Shown here: piece by piece, positions 34,751-45,855 of the stretch | Position numbering within the stretch: the first letter of the stretch is position 1 | How the letters are laid out: each line of letters begins with the position of its first letter | Notes under the pieces: model-generated | Seen by the model: the letters and a program-made list of their open reading frames with translations, nothing else | The model's database searches: none | Told to the model about the DNA's origin: nothing | Translations under genes and position numbers: made by a program | NCBI GenBank assembly: GCA_029718625.1 | Contig: CM056376.1 | Coordinates: 112,790,112-112,854,111, forward strand | DNA from: Synaphobranchus kaupii | Taxonomy: Eukaryota > Chordata > Actinopteri > Anguilliformes > Synaphobranchidae | Length of the DNA stretch: 64,000 bases | Direction: 5' to 3'

Positions 34751-36646
34751 GCTCATAATAAACCATTACAAGTTTCTTTGTCTTTGATCTCACTTCCATG
34801 TTAATTGGATTGTTTTTTGAACATTGTATGGGATATCGTTGGGAGAATTACAACAAAAAAAAGCAGCCACAAAATTGTTGTTCCGAGTTTTGAGAGCAGC
34901 AATAAGCCTAAAATCAAGAAATAATTTAGTTGTTGCAAATAATATTTATTTAAATTGCTTGGATATATAGCAATAGGGTTGGGCTGATGTACGATACCAT
35001 CGTCAATCAACTAAAATTTATCGGCATTGGCAATGGTTGACATATCGTGATGTTGTAGACATGTGTAGCCTATTCTAGTTTGACAGCATATAGCAAATTG
35101 CCTCAATGGCAGCGGAATTAATTTAGGCATAGCCTGTAAATAAAATTTAACCAGCGATTTGTTTTTTATTGCAATTAAAACCCTGATGCCATAGCATACA
35201 TCTAAATGTTCATGTATGCATTGATTAAATTTTAACTTCTGATCACCCTTCATGAGCAGGGAATCATGTTGGGGGGTGGCGGGAGGGATTCCCTCAGAAT
35301 TATAGCCTACTCTCCCATAAACTTCTCACTATCATTAAAAAAAAAAACTTTGCACTATTGTACGTAGCTTTATCAAAACATCCTAACTTTATGAGTCAAA
35401 TAAGTTACCTGTATTATCCAGGCTATGGCAGTACATTAGCCAACTGCGGACATAAAACCAGAGAGGCTAGCTACTCCACGTTGCAGATGCAGCAAGTGGG
35501 TTCTATTTTAAAATGTATTTAGCTGCTATAATAGTAACAGGCAAGCTTCACAAATTCCGTTTAGGCATTTTAGTTAGGCTATCTCATATAAACCTACTTG
35601 AACCAGTAACCATTAGGCTATAGGAACTGGAGAGGCGATAGGAGCCAGGAGTTTCTGCAACTAACGTTAATATGGTTCCCATAGGCTATAATGAAGGCTT
35701 CTTCTACCAACTAAGGGGTTTATAGTCATATATTCAACCATGGTATACCCATAATAAATGCAATATAAGAATAATAATCAAAGCATGATTTTACTTGATA
35801 CAAACAACATTATAGTCAAGTTGTTTTACACATTGTATACTCTGGCTGGTCAACATATGACTCTAAATAGTGGAAAGTGTAGGCTACAATTGAGAAGTAG
35901 TTTGAACTTACTTATTTGTTCCTACATGGGTTAAAATAATTTGAAATAAAATCTTTTTCCCATAGATTTTACTTGTAGCAAACTTATTTATTTATAGGGC
36001 CATATATATAAAGGAATGGCTTTTATGGGTAATTTCCAAATAAATAAAAAATAAGTGAATTAAAAATAAATAAATAAATAAATGTACATATTGTTGCATC
36101 TAACATCACTATATAAAAAAAAAACAATCAGTGGTTACGGTAACCGTAAAATGAAATGAACACTAACACGAAAAATCTAATAAAGTAGGCTTGTGATTTA
36201 TGGGCTTCTAAAACGCACTTAACCGTCTACGACTGGTCTGGAGTAATCGTTAATCTATGAGTGTTTCTAAGAGCATCTTAAGTTAAGATACTTTTGAGAA
36301 ATGCACCCAAAGTTCAAGAAGCTTCGTATGAAGGGTTTTACGACGTTTTAGCCTTACGATGCTTTTGAGAAACGCGGCCCATGTTTGTCTTTCACAAATG
36401 TCATGGCAAAAGAAAAACTGTTCACATAGCTCGACGTGTCCACGTTCACGTATTTGCGTGAGGTATGTTTCGGCCCTATCCGTTACTGTATTGGTTACAT
36501 CTCAGATTAGTTACAAACAAGAAATGGGTCTATGCTGCCCCAGAGTAGCTAGTGCAACTCAGCTGTGACACGCTGAAGTGGTTTATAGTTGCCTACTTCA
36601 GTTCAGGGTGGTGCTACTCGTGGTTACTAGTGGCAAACATGCAACA

Positions 36647-36811
36647 GGAAAACCAGCACTCACAAAAATGATCTTAGATGGACAGCGTGTCGGTTTGAAG
36701 TTTCGGGTTAATCAGACGCTGATGAAGGCTTCGTGGCCGTAACGTTCAAACAGACACGCTACCTATCTAAAACAAATAGCATAAGAAGATTTCTGTGAGT
36801 GCTGGTTTTCC
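36647..36811. mobile_element. Short inverted-repeat element (165 bp)
   Basis: GGAAAACCAGCACTCACA on the left is mirrored by TGTGAGTGCTGGTTTTCC on the right, a perfect 18-bp match; inside, GACAGCGTGTC and GACACGCTACC extend the pairing. The centre contains GATGAAGGCTTCGTGGCCGT, a word I associate with dispersed fish repeats. No coding capacity. Confidence 0.6.
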
Positions 36812-37199
36812 TTTGCCTGATGAATAGCAGGGCTACTGAGAGCTCCAGTTAGCATGCAACTATACGGCAAATGTTAGTCGCCGCTGGATTGCATCTGCAC
36901 TTTTATCGCGTTGTTATAGCCTACTATTATCTCTGTCCTGCTCATTAAAACGCATCTGTGTCCATTATTGCTGCAATCTCCAGCAAACTGCCAGTCACTG
37001 CCTCCACACAAAAATTAAGAAGTCTCAAAGTATCACTTTATGCCAAGAAGGGAATGGATTCTCTAGCTGCGCTTGTGTAACCTATATGCAGCCATTTGTG
37101 TATCATCGAAGCCAGTAACCGCAAGGCAAGTACAATTGAACTGACACTGGGTCTATCAACCAATGACAGTTGGTGGACAGCCCCCTCATTATCATATGG

Positions 37200-37243
37200 G
37201 CAAAGAAATACATAAATAAATAAATATGGAAAGTGGAAATACA

Positions 37244-37286
<43 letters not shown>

Positions 37287-37500
37287 AGGAAAAGTGGAAA
37301 TACATAAATAAATAAATACGGAAAAGAGGAAATACATAAATAAATAAATTTGGAAATTAAGAAATGCATAAATAAATAAATACAGAAAAGAAGAAATATG
37401 GAAATAAATAAACATTTATTGTAATTTTATCTATTAATTTTTTCATTTTTGTGTGTATTTATCCATTTATTGCAATATTTATTTATTTATTTATTTATAA
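37200..37500. repeat. (AAAT)n-rich block
   Basis: Repeated AAATACATAAATAAATAAAT units on one strand, followed by the complementary TTTATTTATTTAT at 37478-37500, so the ends of the block can pair. Possibly a degenerate MITE. Confidence 0.7.
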
Positions 37501-39017
37501 ATTCCTAATTTTGGCATTTCTGGTCCTCCATAGGTTGCATTTGATGCAATGGGTCATCCGCAGGCTGCGAAAACAGCATTCACGTGAAGAAGTAGCCTAC
37601 CGTAAAGTATCAAAATTTGGTACCTTTTTTCTAAAAATGTTTCGATGCTCGGTAGGACCGACGTATTTCGTAGGCACCATTTTTCGATACCCAACCTTCA
37701 TGATAATGGTCCTAGATTTACCTTGGTTACAGATACACTCCTTGTACTTGGTGAGATGACAGTTAGGGATACTATAACAGCCTGCCATAGAAAGCAAAAC
37801 TCATGGTATCTACTATGGATAGTATTGCATTTTACATGCAATACTATCCAGATGATATCGTATGGCCCAGATTGTGAGGCTGTGTATGAGAAAATTGAGG
37901 ACACCAAAATAAAATGAGTGCAGAAAAAAAACAGAACAGTGGTTTTATTTAAATGCAATGTTCTTCTTTCTTTTTTCTAGATTGCCATCACTGTGCACAT
38001 TTGGCCCCTCATGCATATACAATTGCTCATACATGTGTTAATGGGCTGCAAGCATCGCAGCATGGAAGAGATGTTGCTAATGGGGATATTAAGAATCCCT
38101 GGACATGTCTGTCAGCTATTTTTAAAGCAAGATATTAATGTACCCCAAGAAGATTTTGCATTTAATTACTCTTAGATGAATATTAAATTTAAAAAATGTT
38201 AACTTAGGTGTAAAATTATCGATCTGTGCCTGCTAGAGGCTTCTTTTGTGAAAGTGTAGTGGTTTTTTTTTCAATTTTTTGGGAAAATGCATCACAGCAA
38301 TTTGAAGAAAAACAAAACCAACTTTAAGAGTGCCATGGCAGGCTTTGTCCTCATACTTCAACCCTACTCTGTGAATATCCTTTTCATCAAATTAAGCCTT
38401 TGAAGCGTTGGTTGATTGGAATGTTTTTTCTAAATTCTAAGTCAGTATTCTAGAACTCTAATCACATATTTGTTAAAAGGGTTAAAAGTGAAAAAAGAAG
38501 AGGGTAGAATTTGTTCCAGGACTGCAAACAGTACTGCCAGCCACTTAGTAAAAGAGCTGATACACAGAGATCATAAGGAAAAGTCTCTGAGGCTTTATTC
38601 GCTGCCATTTAAAAAGTGCTTCACTGCCTTTGCACTACTCCGTGTGAAGGGTCGGAGTATTCCAGTCACACCTGCCTTCTTAAAAACTGTTCATTACGTT
38701 AAGTGTCTTTTATATGTCTGGAATTACACCGCAAATAATATCAACCATGCGTTGGCCTTCCTGAAAGCATAGAAGGGTTGGAACTGAAACAGACTCACCA
38801 TAAGCAGAGGCTCTAGCCTGTACCCAGGATACGCAGGCAGGTTTGGGCCTGCGCAAGGCCACTTGTGGAGAGTGGGAGGGACTCCATTTTGCCAGGGGAT
38901 GGGGGTTAATTTGACCAGGACTCCTTGGGATGCTGCTGCATTCCTTCCTGACATTGATATACCTGGTGCCTTCAGGCTATTGTTATACCTGTCCACCAAT
39001 CAGTGCAGGCTCTTCCC

Positions 39018-39345
39018 TGGTACTGTGTGGATTGTAGGGTGTAAAATAGTCACTGGCTCTCCTGTAGTACTGTGTGGACTGTAGGATGTAAACTAGTCAC
39101 TGGCTCTCCTGTAGTACTGTGTGGACTGTAGGGTGTAAACTAGTCACTGGCTGTTCTGTAGTACTGTGTGTGGACTGTAGGGTGTAAAATAGTCACTGGC
39201 TGTCCTGTAGTACTGTGTGGATTGTAGGATGTAAAAGAGTCACTGGCTCTCCTGTAGTGCTATGTGGACTGTAGGGTGTAAAATAGTCACTGACTTACCT
39301 GTAGTACTGTGTGGACAGTAGGGTGTAATATAGTCACAGGGCAAA
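39018..39345. repeat. 47-bp tandem repeat, about seven units
   Basis: Units contain TAGTACTGTGTGGACTGTAG followed by a GTAAA..TAGTCACTGGCT segment. The period is 47 bp with small insertions (one unit has an extra TG). Units diverge by a few bases. A poly-A run follows at 39344. Confidence 0.93.
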
Positions 39346-39647
39346 AAAAAAAAAAAACTTATTATATGAACGTCATGCATTATAATGCATAGTGACTGAC
39401 AGATATCACAATTAGATTAAACACCTTTTTATGCCTTTTTACATATGGTAAAAGTGTAGAGTAAAGCAATAATTTACAGTATTACATTTCTCCATATTTA
39501 TCTTGAAAATAATTAGATTTTAAACAAATTTCATTATTACTGCAGGGATTCCGTCTGCTGATGTGTTTTCACTGGCATTTCAGTTCATTCTGAACACCTT
39601 GTTATTAAACCGAACCATTAATCACCAAACTGATGAAGCTCTAGAAA

Positions 39648-42066
39648 CTTAGTTTTTTTCGATTGCATAAACACTAAAATCAAAAGTATTACACAATTAT
39701 CAAAACCTTACACTCAAGGAGCAAAACATCAGCCCAGATTTGCACCTCTATAAGCACAATGTCAGCCTCACACTTTTTGCAAAACAATACACACAGTGAT
39801 TTGCAAAACACTAAACACACTTGTATACATTAGACACAGAAGTATATCATGATGTCACTTCCTTGCAATTCCAAAGCACTGACTGTCAAATTACCACACC
39901 TATGAGCCAATTGGTTAAACACAGCCATCAGGTGCGCAAACACAAGATTGCTTAATTGTAGACACACCAATCAGGTTTAAGCACTATAAAAATACAGCAG
40001 GTGAGTTTACCTGTCTTCAACCAAAATGTAAGGAGTCAGAAGAAGAAGAGTGAGGGTGAGAGGGGGAATCCACGGAGGAGGAGGAGGAGGAGGTAGAGGA
40101 GGTAGAGGAAGAGGTAGAGGAAGAGGCGGAGGCCGTGCCAGAGGTAGAGGCCGAGGTGGAGGTAGAGGAAGAGGAAGACCTGAAGCAGGAGGAGAACATG
40201 CTCAAAGAAGAAGAGGACCAAATTTATCAAATGAAATTCGCGCAACACTAGTTGACCATGTCGTGAACCACGGATTTACAGAGTTCAGCCAAATCTTAGC
40301 AGATATACAGTGGCATCTGTCATTAGGACATTTCGACAAGAAAACAGGTTAAAAAAAATCTATCTACAGTTACAGTAATCAGCTGCTTATTGCATGCACC
40401 ATATCAGCACTTTTGATACCCCTTCCTGTGACATTTTACAGTAGGTTACATGTATTCTTTTTCTACATAGGATTGAGGGTCGAGAACAACAAGGAGGAAG
40501 GGGGCCCATATTCACGCAAGAACAAGAGAGAGATATCATAAACATGGTTTTGGCCAATAATGCTATCAGGCTCAGAGAAATTCAAGCCAACATTATCGGT
40601 GACCATGCCATTTTCAATAATGTCCATCAGGTCTCTCAGTCAACACTGGCACGCATCCTGAAAAGACATCAGGTTCAAATGAAACAACTTTATCGAGTGC
40701 CTTTTGAGCGGAATTCAGAGAGGGTCAAACAGCTGCGGCATGAGTATGTGGAGGTATGTATTGTTCACTTTAGCACTGTGATGTTGCATACTGCACACGT
40801 AACCTTTTTACATGTAAATTTACTGTATACTAGATCTATGCTGAACTACACAATCTTGTCTTTCACTGTATTTCAGAGAGTTTTACAGATGGATGCTGAA
40901 GAACTCCCACATGAATTCATATACATAGATGAGGCAGGGTTCAACCTCACAAAAGCAAGAAGGAGAGGCAGAAATATCATTGGCCACAGGGCTATAATCA
41001 ATGTCCCAGGGCAACATGGGGGTAGCATCACCCCTTGCGCTGCCATTACACAGAATGGGGTCCTCCTCCGTCATACCAATATGGGCCCTTACAACACACC
41101 TCACATTTTCACATTTTTGGACCGATTGCACAACATCGTCACAGCAGTCATCTGGGACAATGTGTCATTCCACCGCTCTGCTCTGGTCCAGAACTGGTTT
41201 CAACACCATCCACAGTTTACAGTACTATACCTTCCACCATACTCTCCGTTTCTAAACCCAATCGAAGAGTTTCTCGGCATGGCGGTGGAGGGTTTACGAT
41301 CTCCGGCCCCAGGCTCAGGTACCCCTCATTCAGTCCATGGAGGAGGCCTGTGACCAAATCAAGGAGGGATTCGACATTCAAGATGGTTCTTCCCACGTTG
41401 TCTTGCCAATGAGGATGTTGATGAAATTCTCTGGCCACATCCAGCTAGGCGAAGAGATAATGTCTAGTATTTTCTGTACTGTATTTTCAGTTTTTTTCAG
41501 AATTTTTTTATTTATTTATTTTTTACTGTAATTGTAACCTGTACTGGATACAGTATTTTATGTTTGTCTGATATTTGCTGAGCTTACAGTGTTTTGCACA
41601 CTACTGTAGTAGCATGAAAACTGGGACATGTTTTGTTGTGATTCTCCATGTTGACATGTTGACTGATTTTGGTATATGGAGAGAAATAAATTTATTTTCA
41701 TCAGTCTGCAGCATTGGTCTTGTGTAGTGTTTGGTGAATTTATTGTATATTTGCACTTTCTCTGTGTACTTCACTTACAGTACTCTAATCACTGAGAAGT
41801 AGAATTGCTAAAAGTGTTTTAGGTTAGCAACAGCAGTGTGTAACTGGTTCAAACAGAATTAAGTGATATGAAACGTGTGTGTTTCATATGGTAACAAAAT
41901 ATGGCTTTTATAAATTAGTGTATAGTTTTTACAAGAGTGTTTCATTTTGCAAAGGATCTGAGGTGTTCTGCTAATTGGGCGTGTGGTTGTGCTAATTGTG
42001 TGTAGTGTTTTGAAAAACCGGGCCCTGTTTTCAAAATCGTGCTTAAGCAATTGAAAAAAAACTGTA
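39648..42066 (+). mobile_element. IS630-like (Tc1/IS630 superfamily) element, copy 1
   Basis: The ends are imperfect inverted repeats: TTAGTTTTTTTCGATTGCAT on the left and the complement of TTACAGTTTTTTTTCAATTG on the right. They enclose a 5' region with a CCAAT word (near 39909) and a TATA-like CTATAAAAATAC (39984), a spliced transposase gene, and a poly(A) signal (AATAAA, 41685). A second copy in the other orientation is at 43334-45066. Confidence 0.75.
40026..41467 (+). pseudogene. IS630-like DD35E transposase, three exons, decayed
   Basis: Exon 1 (to 40347) encodes a Gly/Arg-rich N terminus (GRGRGRGGGRARGRGRGG) and a helix-turn-helix start (RATLVDHVVNHG). A GT donor at 40348 and AG at 40469-40470 restore Arg-Ile in phase; exon 2 is 40471-40753 (TQEQERDIINMVLANNAIRL). 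A second intron (40754-40876) leads to exon 3 with the catalytic core: FIYIDEAGFN, VIWDNVSFHRS and SPFLNPIEEF, with 35 residues between the second D and the E. Damage: the only upstream in-frame ATG (40026) is followed at once by TAA; a frame change near the end of exon 1; a one-base shift just after the E (near 41270); and another near 41365. The final frame ends at TAG 41465-41467. Confidence 0.8.
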
Positions 42067-43333
42067 ATACAGCATTGTCAGAAAGAGCAGAAATTTCAGT
42101 GTAAAAAAAAGCCTTTTGTTCCATATTTGAAGAATAAGCCTTAAACACGCCCTGATTCTCTCGCATAAACACACAACTTCCCAATCAGGGGGAAAAATGA
42201 AACCGCATTACTATCTGATGTTTTTATATGTGTTTTCAATTTAGAAAAAGCACTAAAATAATAACCCTAGCACTTTAATGCATCAGTTCATAAAGAAAAA
42301 TAATGAGCTTGTATGAAATTAAATTGCAAATTATATTGGATACACAATTTACATGCCAGGTAATTTAAAAATGATTAAACTAGTGTAGTGCAAACCATGA
42401 GTATTGCCACTCAAATTATATATTGCATCGCATAAATCCTGCTCAAACAAAGAGGCTATTTTAATTCAAGATACAATAAAGCCCAGGTGCCCAGAGTGCA
42501 GTTTAGATTAGCAGTGTTGTTATTAACAGTAGCTTATAAAGGAACTGTAATGTTAAAACAGCACACAACACCACTGCCCATAGCATACTTCATAACAGGC
42601 CTTGGAATTAATTGAAGTAGTGAATAATCTCCTTTACAGTAAGCAGAGCCATCCCCGCCTGGTTGCCATGACTGGTATGTGTGCCTGTTTCAGATGGAAC
42701 CGTTGCATTCGGTAACCATAGTGCAGTCATTGTGTGCCGTGCCGAAGAACTGCGTGTCCTGTTCTGTTATTGCCGTAACTGTGGCTAGCAACACGGAAAG
42801 CATTACCGAGAGGAGTGGGAAGCCTGTTTGCATGGGTATGTGTGCACGGGGGCGGTATAAACATCGCGACCCTCTGTTGCGCACGCAGTTACTTTCTCAG
42901 CTCGGTAATTACAAATGGCCGTTTCCAAGGGATCAGAATTTCACCAGAAGTAGCATACTCCCACACCTCAAAACAAGAGCATAAACATGAGAAAGACCAT
43001 GAGACACGCTGATGTTTTTCATGGTCCTCGCCAACACATATATTAGGCTTTCCTTTTTTCTCCCTTATTAAAAGATTCTGATAATGAAGTGAGCATGTCT
43101 TCTATGCAGAGTAAAAGTCTCAGTATTCACTGTTCAGCACCTGCAGTCCTTACTTCTGAAGCTTCAAAGAGAAGGTAACCACGAAAATGCCGGAGATTTT
43201 GCCAGAGAACTATACTCAAAACAGCAGTTAGCACATTTCACTCAAAAATTCAAGCACTTGCCTGTGAAGCATGTTGTGCTACAAGTGCTATATGTATATA
43301 AGCACTGTGACAAGATCAATTTTGATTGATCAT
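42067..43333. other. Noncoding stretch between the two IS630-like copies
   Basis: AT-rich except for a GC-richer island at about 42640-42920 that contains GGTTGCCATGAC and CGGTAACCATAG (RFX-like half sites, weak evidence). No gene recognised. Confidence 0.35.
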
Positions 43334-43691
43334 TACAGTTTTTCTCAATTGTTTAGACACTAAACACAAAATTGGTATTATGACCCTATAAATAAAACAT
43401 GACGTTTATGTGCCAACAGATAGACAATCTTTTCAAAATTATAACCACTATTTTGCTTGTTTTAACACAAAATTCAGTCTCTTTAACACAATAAATTTCA
43501 CACAATTCTCCTTTTTTAGGCACAAATTTCAAAAAGTATATCTCTTGTTTTCATGTGAAAAACACTGCCATTAAAAACTATAAACTCCAATATCAATTAC
43601 AGTTTTTCTCCATTGTATACACACAAAAAATGGAACTATGCACACAATTCTGAAAAATTGAAGCTCATGTATCAACAACATGACTCCAAAC

Positions 43692-43962
43692 TAGAGTTCT
43701 CAATGGGCCTGAAAATTCAAACCCGAACCAAACCAACCCGAGTGAGTTGAAGCCCGAGCCCGGCTCGCCCGAGAACAGAGAAACTGTCTTGACAATTGAT
43801 TGACTCCAAAATTAGCAATCAGCCTACTGTAAATACACAGTTTTTGCGCAGCCCGAGCCCTACCTGACCCGACTAATTAGCATAAATTGTCGGCTCGAAC
43901 CCGGCCCTACCCAACGGGCTTTTTCAGGCCCCATTGGGCTCGGGCTGAAACTGAGAACTCTA
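43692..43962. mobile_element. hAT-type MITE with perfect 8-bp TSD
   Basis: TAGAGTTCTCAATGGGCCTG starts the element, and the right end GAGAACTCTA is complementary. CTCCAAAC is present intact on both sides (43684-43691 and 43963-43970). The interior is rich in GCCCGAGCC words. The intact duplication shows an insertion younger than the IS630-like element it sits in. Confidence 0.92.
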
Positions 43963-44409
43963 CTCCAAACTGCTAAACCCTAAGCACAATTCCATTGTTC
44001 TAACTCAAATATCATTCTAAACCACATTTTTGCAAAACTCTAAACACAAATTGCATCATTTAGCACACTTTGTTCACCTGGAAAACATTGGCCTTCAAAA
44101 TGCAACACCCTGATTACCAATTGGTCTCACTCATGTCTCACCTGTGCAAACTCAATTGGAAAAACACTTTTTTACTGTTGTGATTGTTGTGATTTTTGTA
44201 ACTGTTGCTGCAAAACAAATTGCCTCACTGAGGACATTATGTAAAGCTTTCTAATCGAATCTAATCTAAAATTATGGACAAAGTAGGAATACAGTTCCCA
44301 ATTTCATACAAACATGAAACATACTTTCTGTTTACAGTACTATTGGTCACTTGCAATAGTGTATTCAACTGTAAATCATTGAGTACTGTATTGATATATA
44401 AGTAAGGGT

Positions 44410-44683
44410 GGTAGATTTCTTACCTATTCTCATTTCTGAAAGTCCGGATGACTGAAGCCACAGTGAAGCGACTGAGGTTGGGCTGGACTCTCTACCCAGC
44501 CTCCCTCATTGTAAGACCATGGTTGACCACGTGGTCAACCAAAGTGGCCCGAATCTCATCAGAGATATTTGCTATCATTGGTCTTGCTCTTCCTCGTCCT
44601 CCTCCTCCTCCACCTCGTCCTCCTCCTCCTCCTCTCATTCTCAGTGCTCTTGCTCCACCTCTCTCTGCAATATTGGAATCCAT
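44410..44683 (-). pseudogene. IS630-like transposase, exon 1 only (copy 2)
   Basis: The minus-strand frame has a Gly/Arg-rich N terminus (RMRGGGGGRGGGGGGRGRAR) and then ISDEIRATLVDHVVNHGLTM, matching copy 1. After REAG the frame shifts, and in the next frame the protein continues to TFRNENR, where GTAAGA forms a donor at the same codon position as in copy 1. This shared intron position supports the splice model. No downstream exons remain. Confidence 0.72.
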
Positions 44684-45311
44684 TGTTCTCCAAAACAGGA
44701 GAGCTCAACTTTGGCCCTTTTATTGCTGAAGCTCCGATTGCTAAGTGAACAATTACTATAAGCAACATGTGTTTGCCTATGTGAGGATTTGTGTGGTTAA
44801 TTGAACATTTAGGTTTAGCATTCTGAAAGGCAGTGTTTTCCATGTGAACACAAGAGATTTTATCTATGAAAATTGTGCCAAATGTAGATAATTGTGTATA
44901 GTGTTTTGCAAAAAGTGTGATTTAAAATTGCAAACTGAGTGCAAAGCAGGAAATGTGTTTGTATTTCTGCAGACTTGGTTTGGGGGGTAGGTACATGAGT
45001 TTCAGATTTCAGTGATTGTGCCTCAAGTTCCAGTTTGAGTGTGTAAACAATTGAGAAAAACTGTAAATTACTGAGTTTTGCTAAAATAGGTAACATTTGT
45101 GTTGCATCAACTATAGTAAATGCTATTTTAGGACAAACAACCATACACTTTACCAAAACGAGAAAAAGGAAACTATTTTCACACAATTTTATGCATTTGA
45201 ATATGTAACATGGCCTCATGAAGCCAAAACATACATGAACACTATTTTGATGGTAGTGTTTTAAATTTATCACACGAGTGTTTAATTGATGCTCTACAAG
45301 ACATAAACATA

Positions 45312-45855
45312 CACTGCCTGGCCAAAATAAAAGTTGCACACTCTAATATTTTGTTGGACCGCCGTTAGCTTTGATTATGGCGCACATTCGTCGTGGCATT
45401 GCTTCGACAACCTTATGCAATGTCACAACATTTATTTCCGTCCAGAGGTGCATTAATTTTTGGCCGAGATCTTGTATTGATGACGGGAGAGTCAAACCAC
45501 TCTGTAAAGTTTTCTCCAGCACATCCCAAAGACTTTCAATGGGGTTAAGGTCAGGACTCTGGTGGCCAATTCATGTGTGAAAATGATTCCTCATGCTCCC
45601 TGAACCACTTTTTCACAATTTGAGCCCGATGAATCTTGGGATTGTTGTCCTGGAATATGCCCATTGACGGGATAACCTTGTCATTCAGTACATTCAGGTA
45701 CTCAGCTGACTTCATTTTATTGCTGCATAATGTTGATGAGCCTAGACCTGACCAATTGAAGCAACCCCAGATCATAACACTGCCTCCAGACACTTGTACA
45801 GTGGGCACTATGCATGACGGGTGCAACGGCGACTTTTTTTTTTGGCCAGGCAGCG
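45312..45855 (-). mobile_element. Truncated Tc1-like element, copy B
   Basis: The ends CACTGCCTGGCC and GGCCAGGCAGCG are inverted and TA-flanked. The sequence closely follows copy A at 15624-16166, including the same transposase remnant on the minus strand ([28 protein letters not shown]) and the same missing parts. Here the DDN of copy A reads DNN. Confidence 0.8.

Larger units (their letters stand above)
34750..39017. other. Intergenic stretch with small repeats, no recognised gene
   Basis: No exon recognised. Mobile-DNA-like pieces are a segment ending GCTTTTGAGAAACGCGGCCC near 36379, an inverted-repeat unit at 36647-36811, and an (AAAT)n-rich block at 37200-37500. A short perfect hairpin lies at 37816-37850. 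The rest is unassigned. Confidence 0.4.
43334..45066 (-). mobile_element. IS630-like element, copy 2 (minus strand, internally deleted)
   Basis: TTACAGTTTTTCTCAATTGT at the left is matched by ACAATTGAGAAAAACTGTAA at the right (with one base difference). A further TTACAGTTTTTCTCCATTGT at about 43600 suggests two overlapping insertions or an internal duplication. The interior carries exon 1 of the transposase and a nested hAT MITE. The catalytic exons are absent. Confidence 0.7.

Noticed and set aside
37038..37415. Phe/Tyr/Ile-rich frame resembling a membrane protein
   Set aside because: It is the translation of the complementary strand of (AAAT)n repeats.
42679..43012. Overlapping short frames at 42.7-43.0 kb as a possible gene
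   Set aside because: There is no homology, splice logic or codon bias; they occur on both strands in the only GC-richer patch of the region.
44492..44683. RGG-box RNA-binding host protein
   Set aside because: The adjacent words and the intron position match the transposase of copy 1, and the sequence lies between matching TIRs, so it is a transposon exon and not a host gene.
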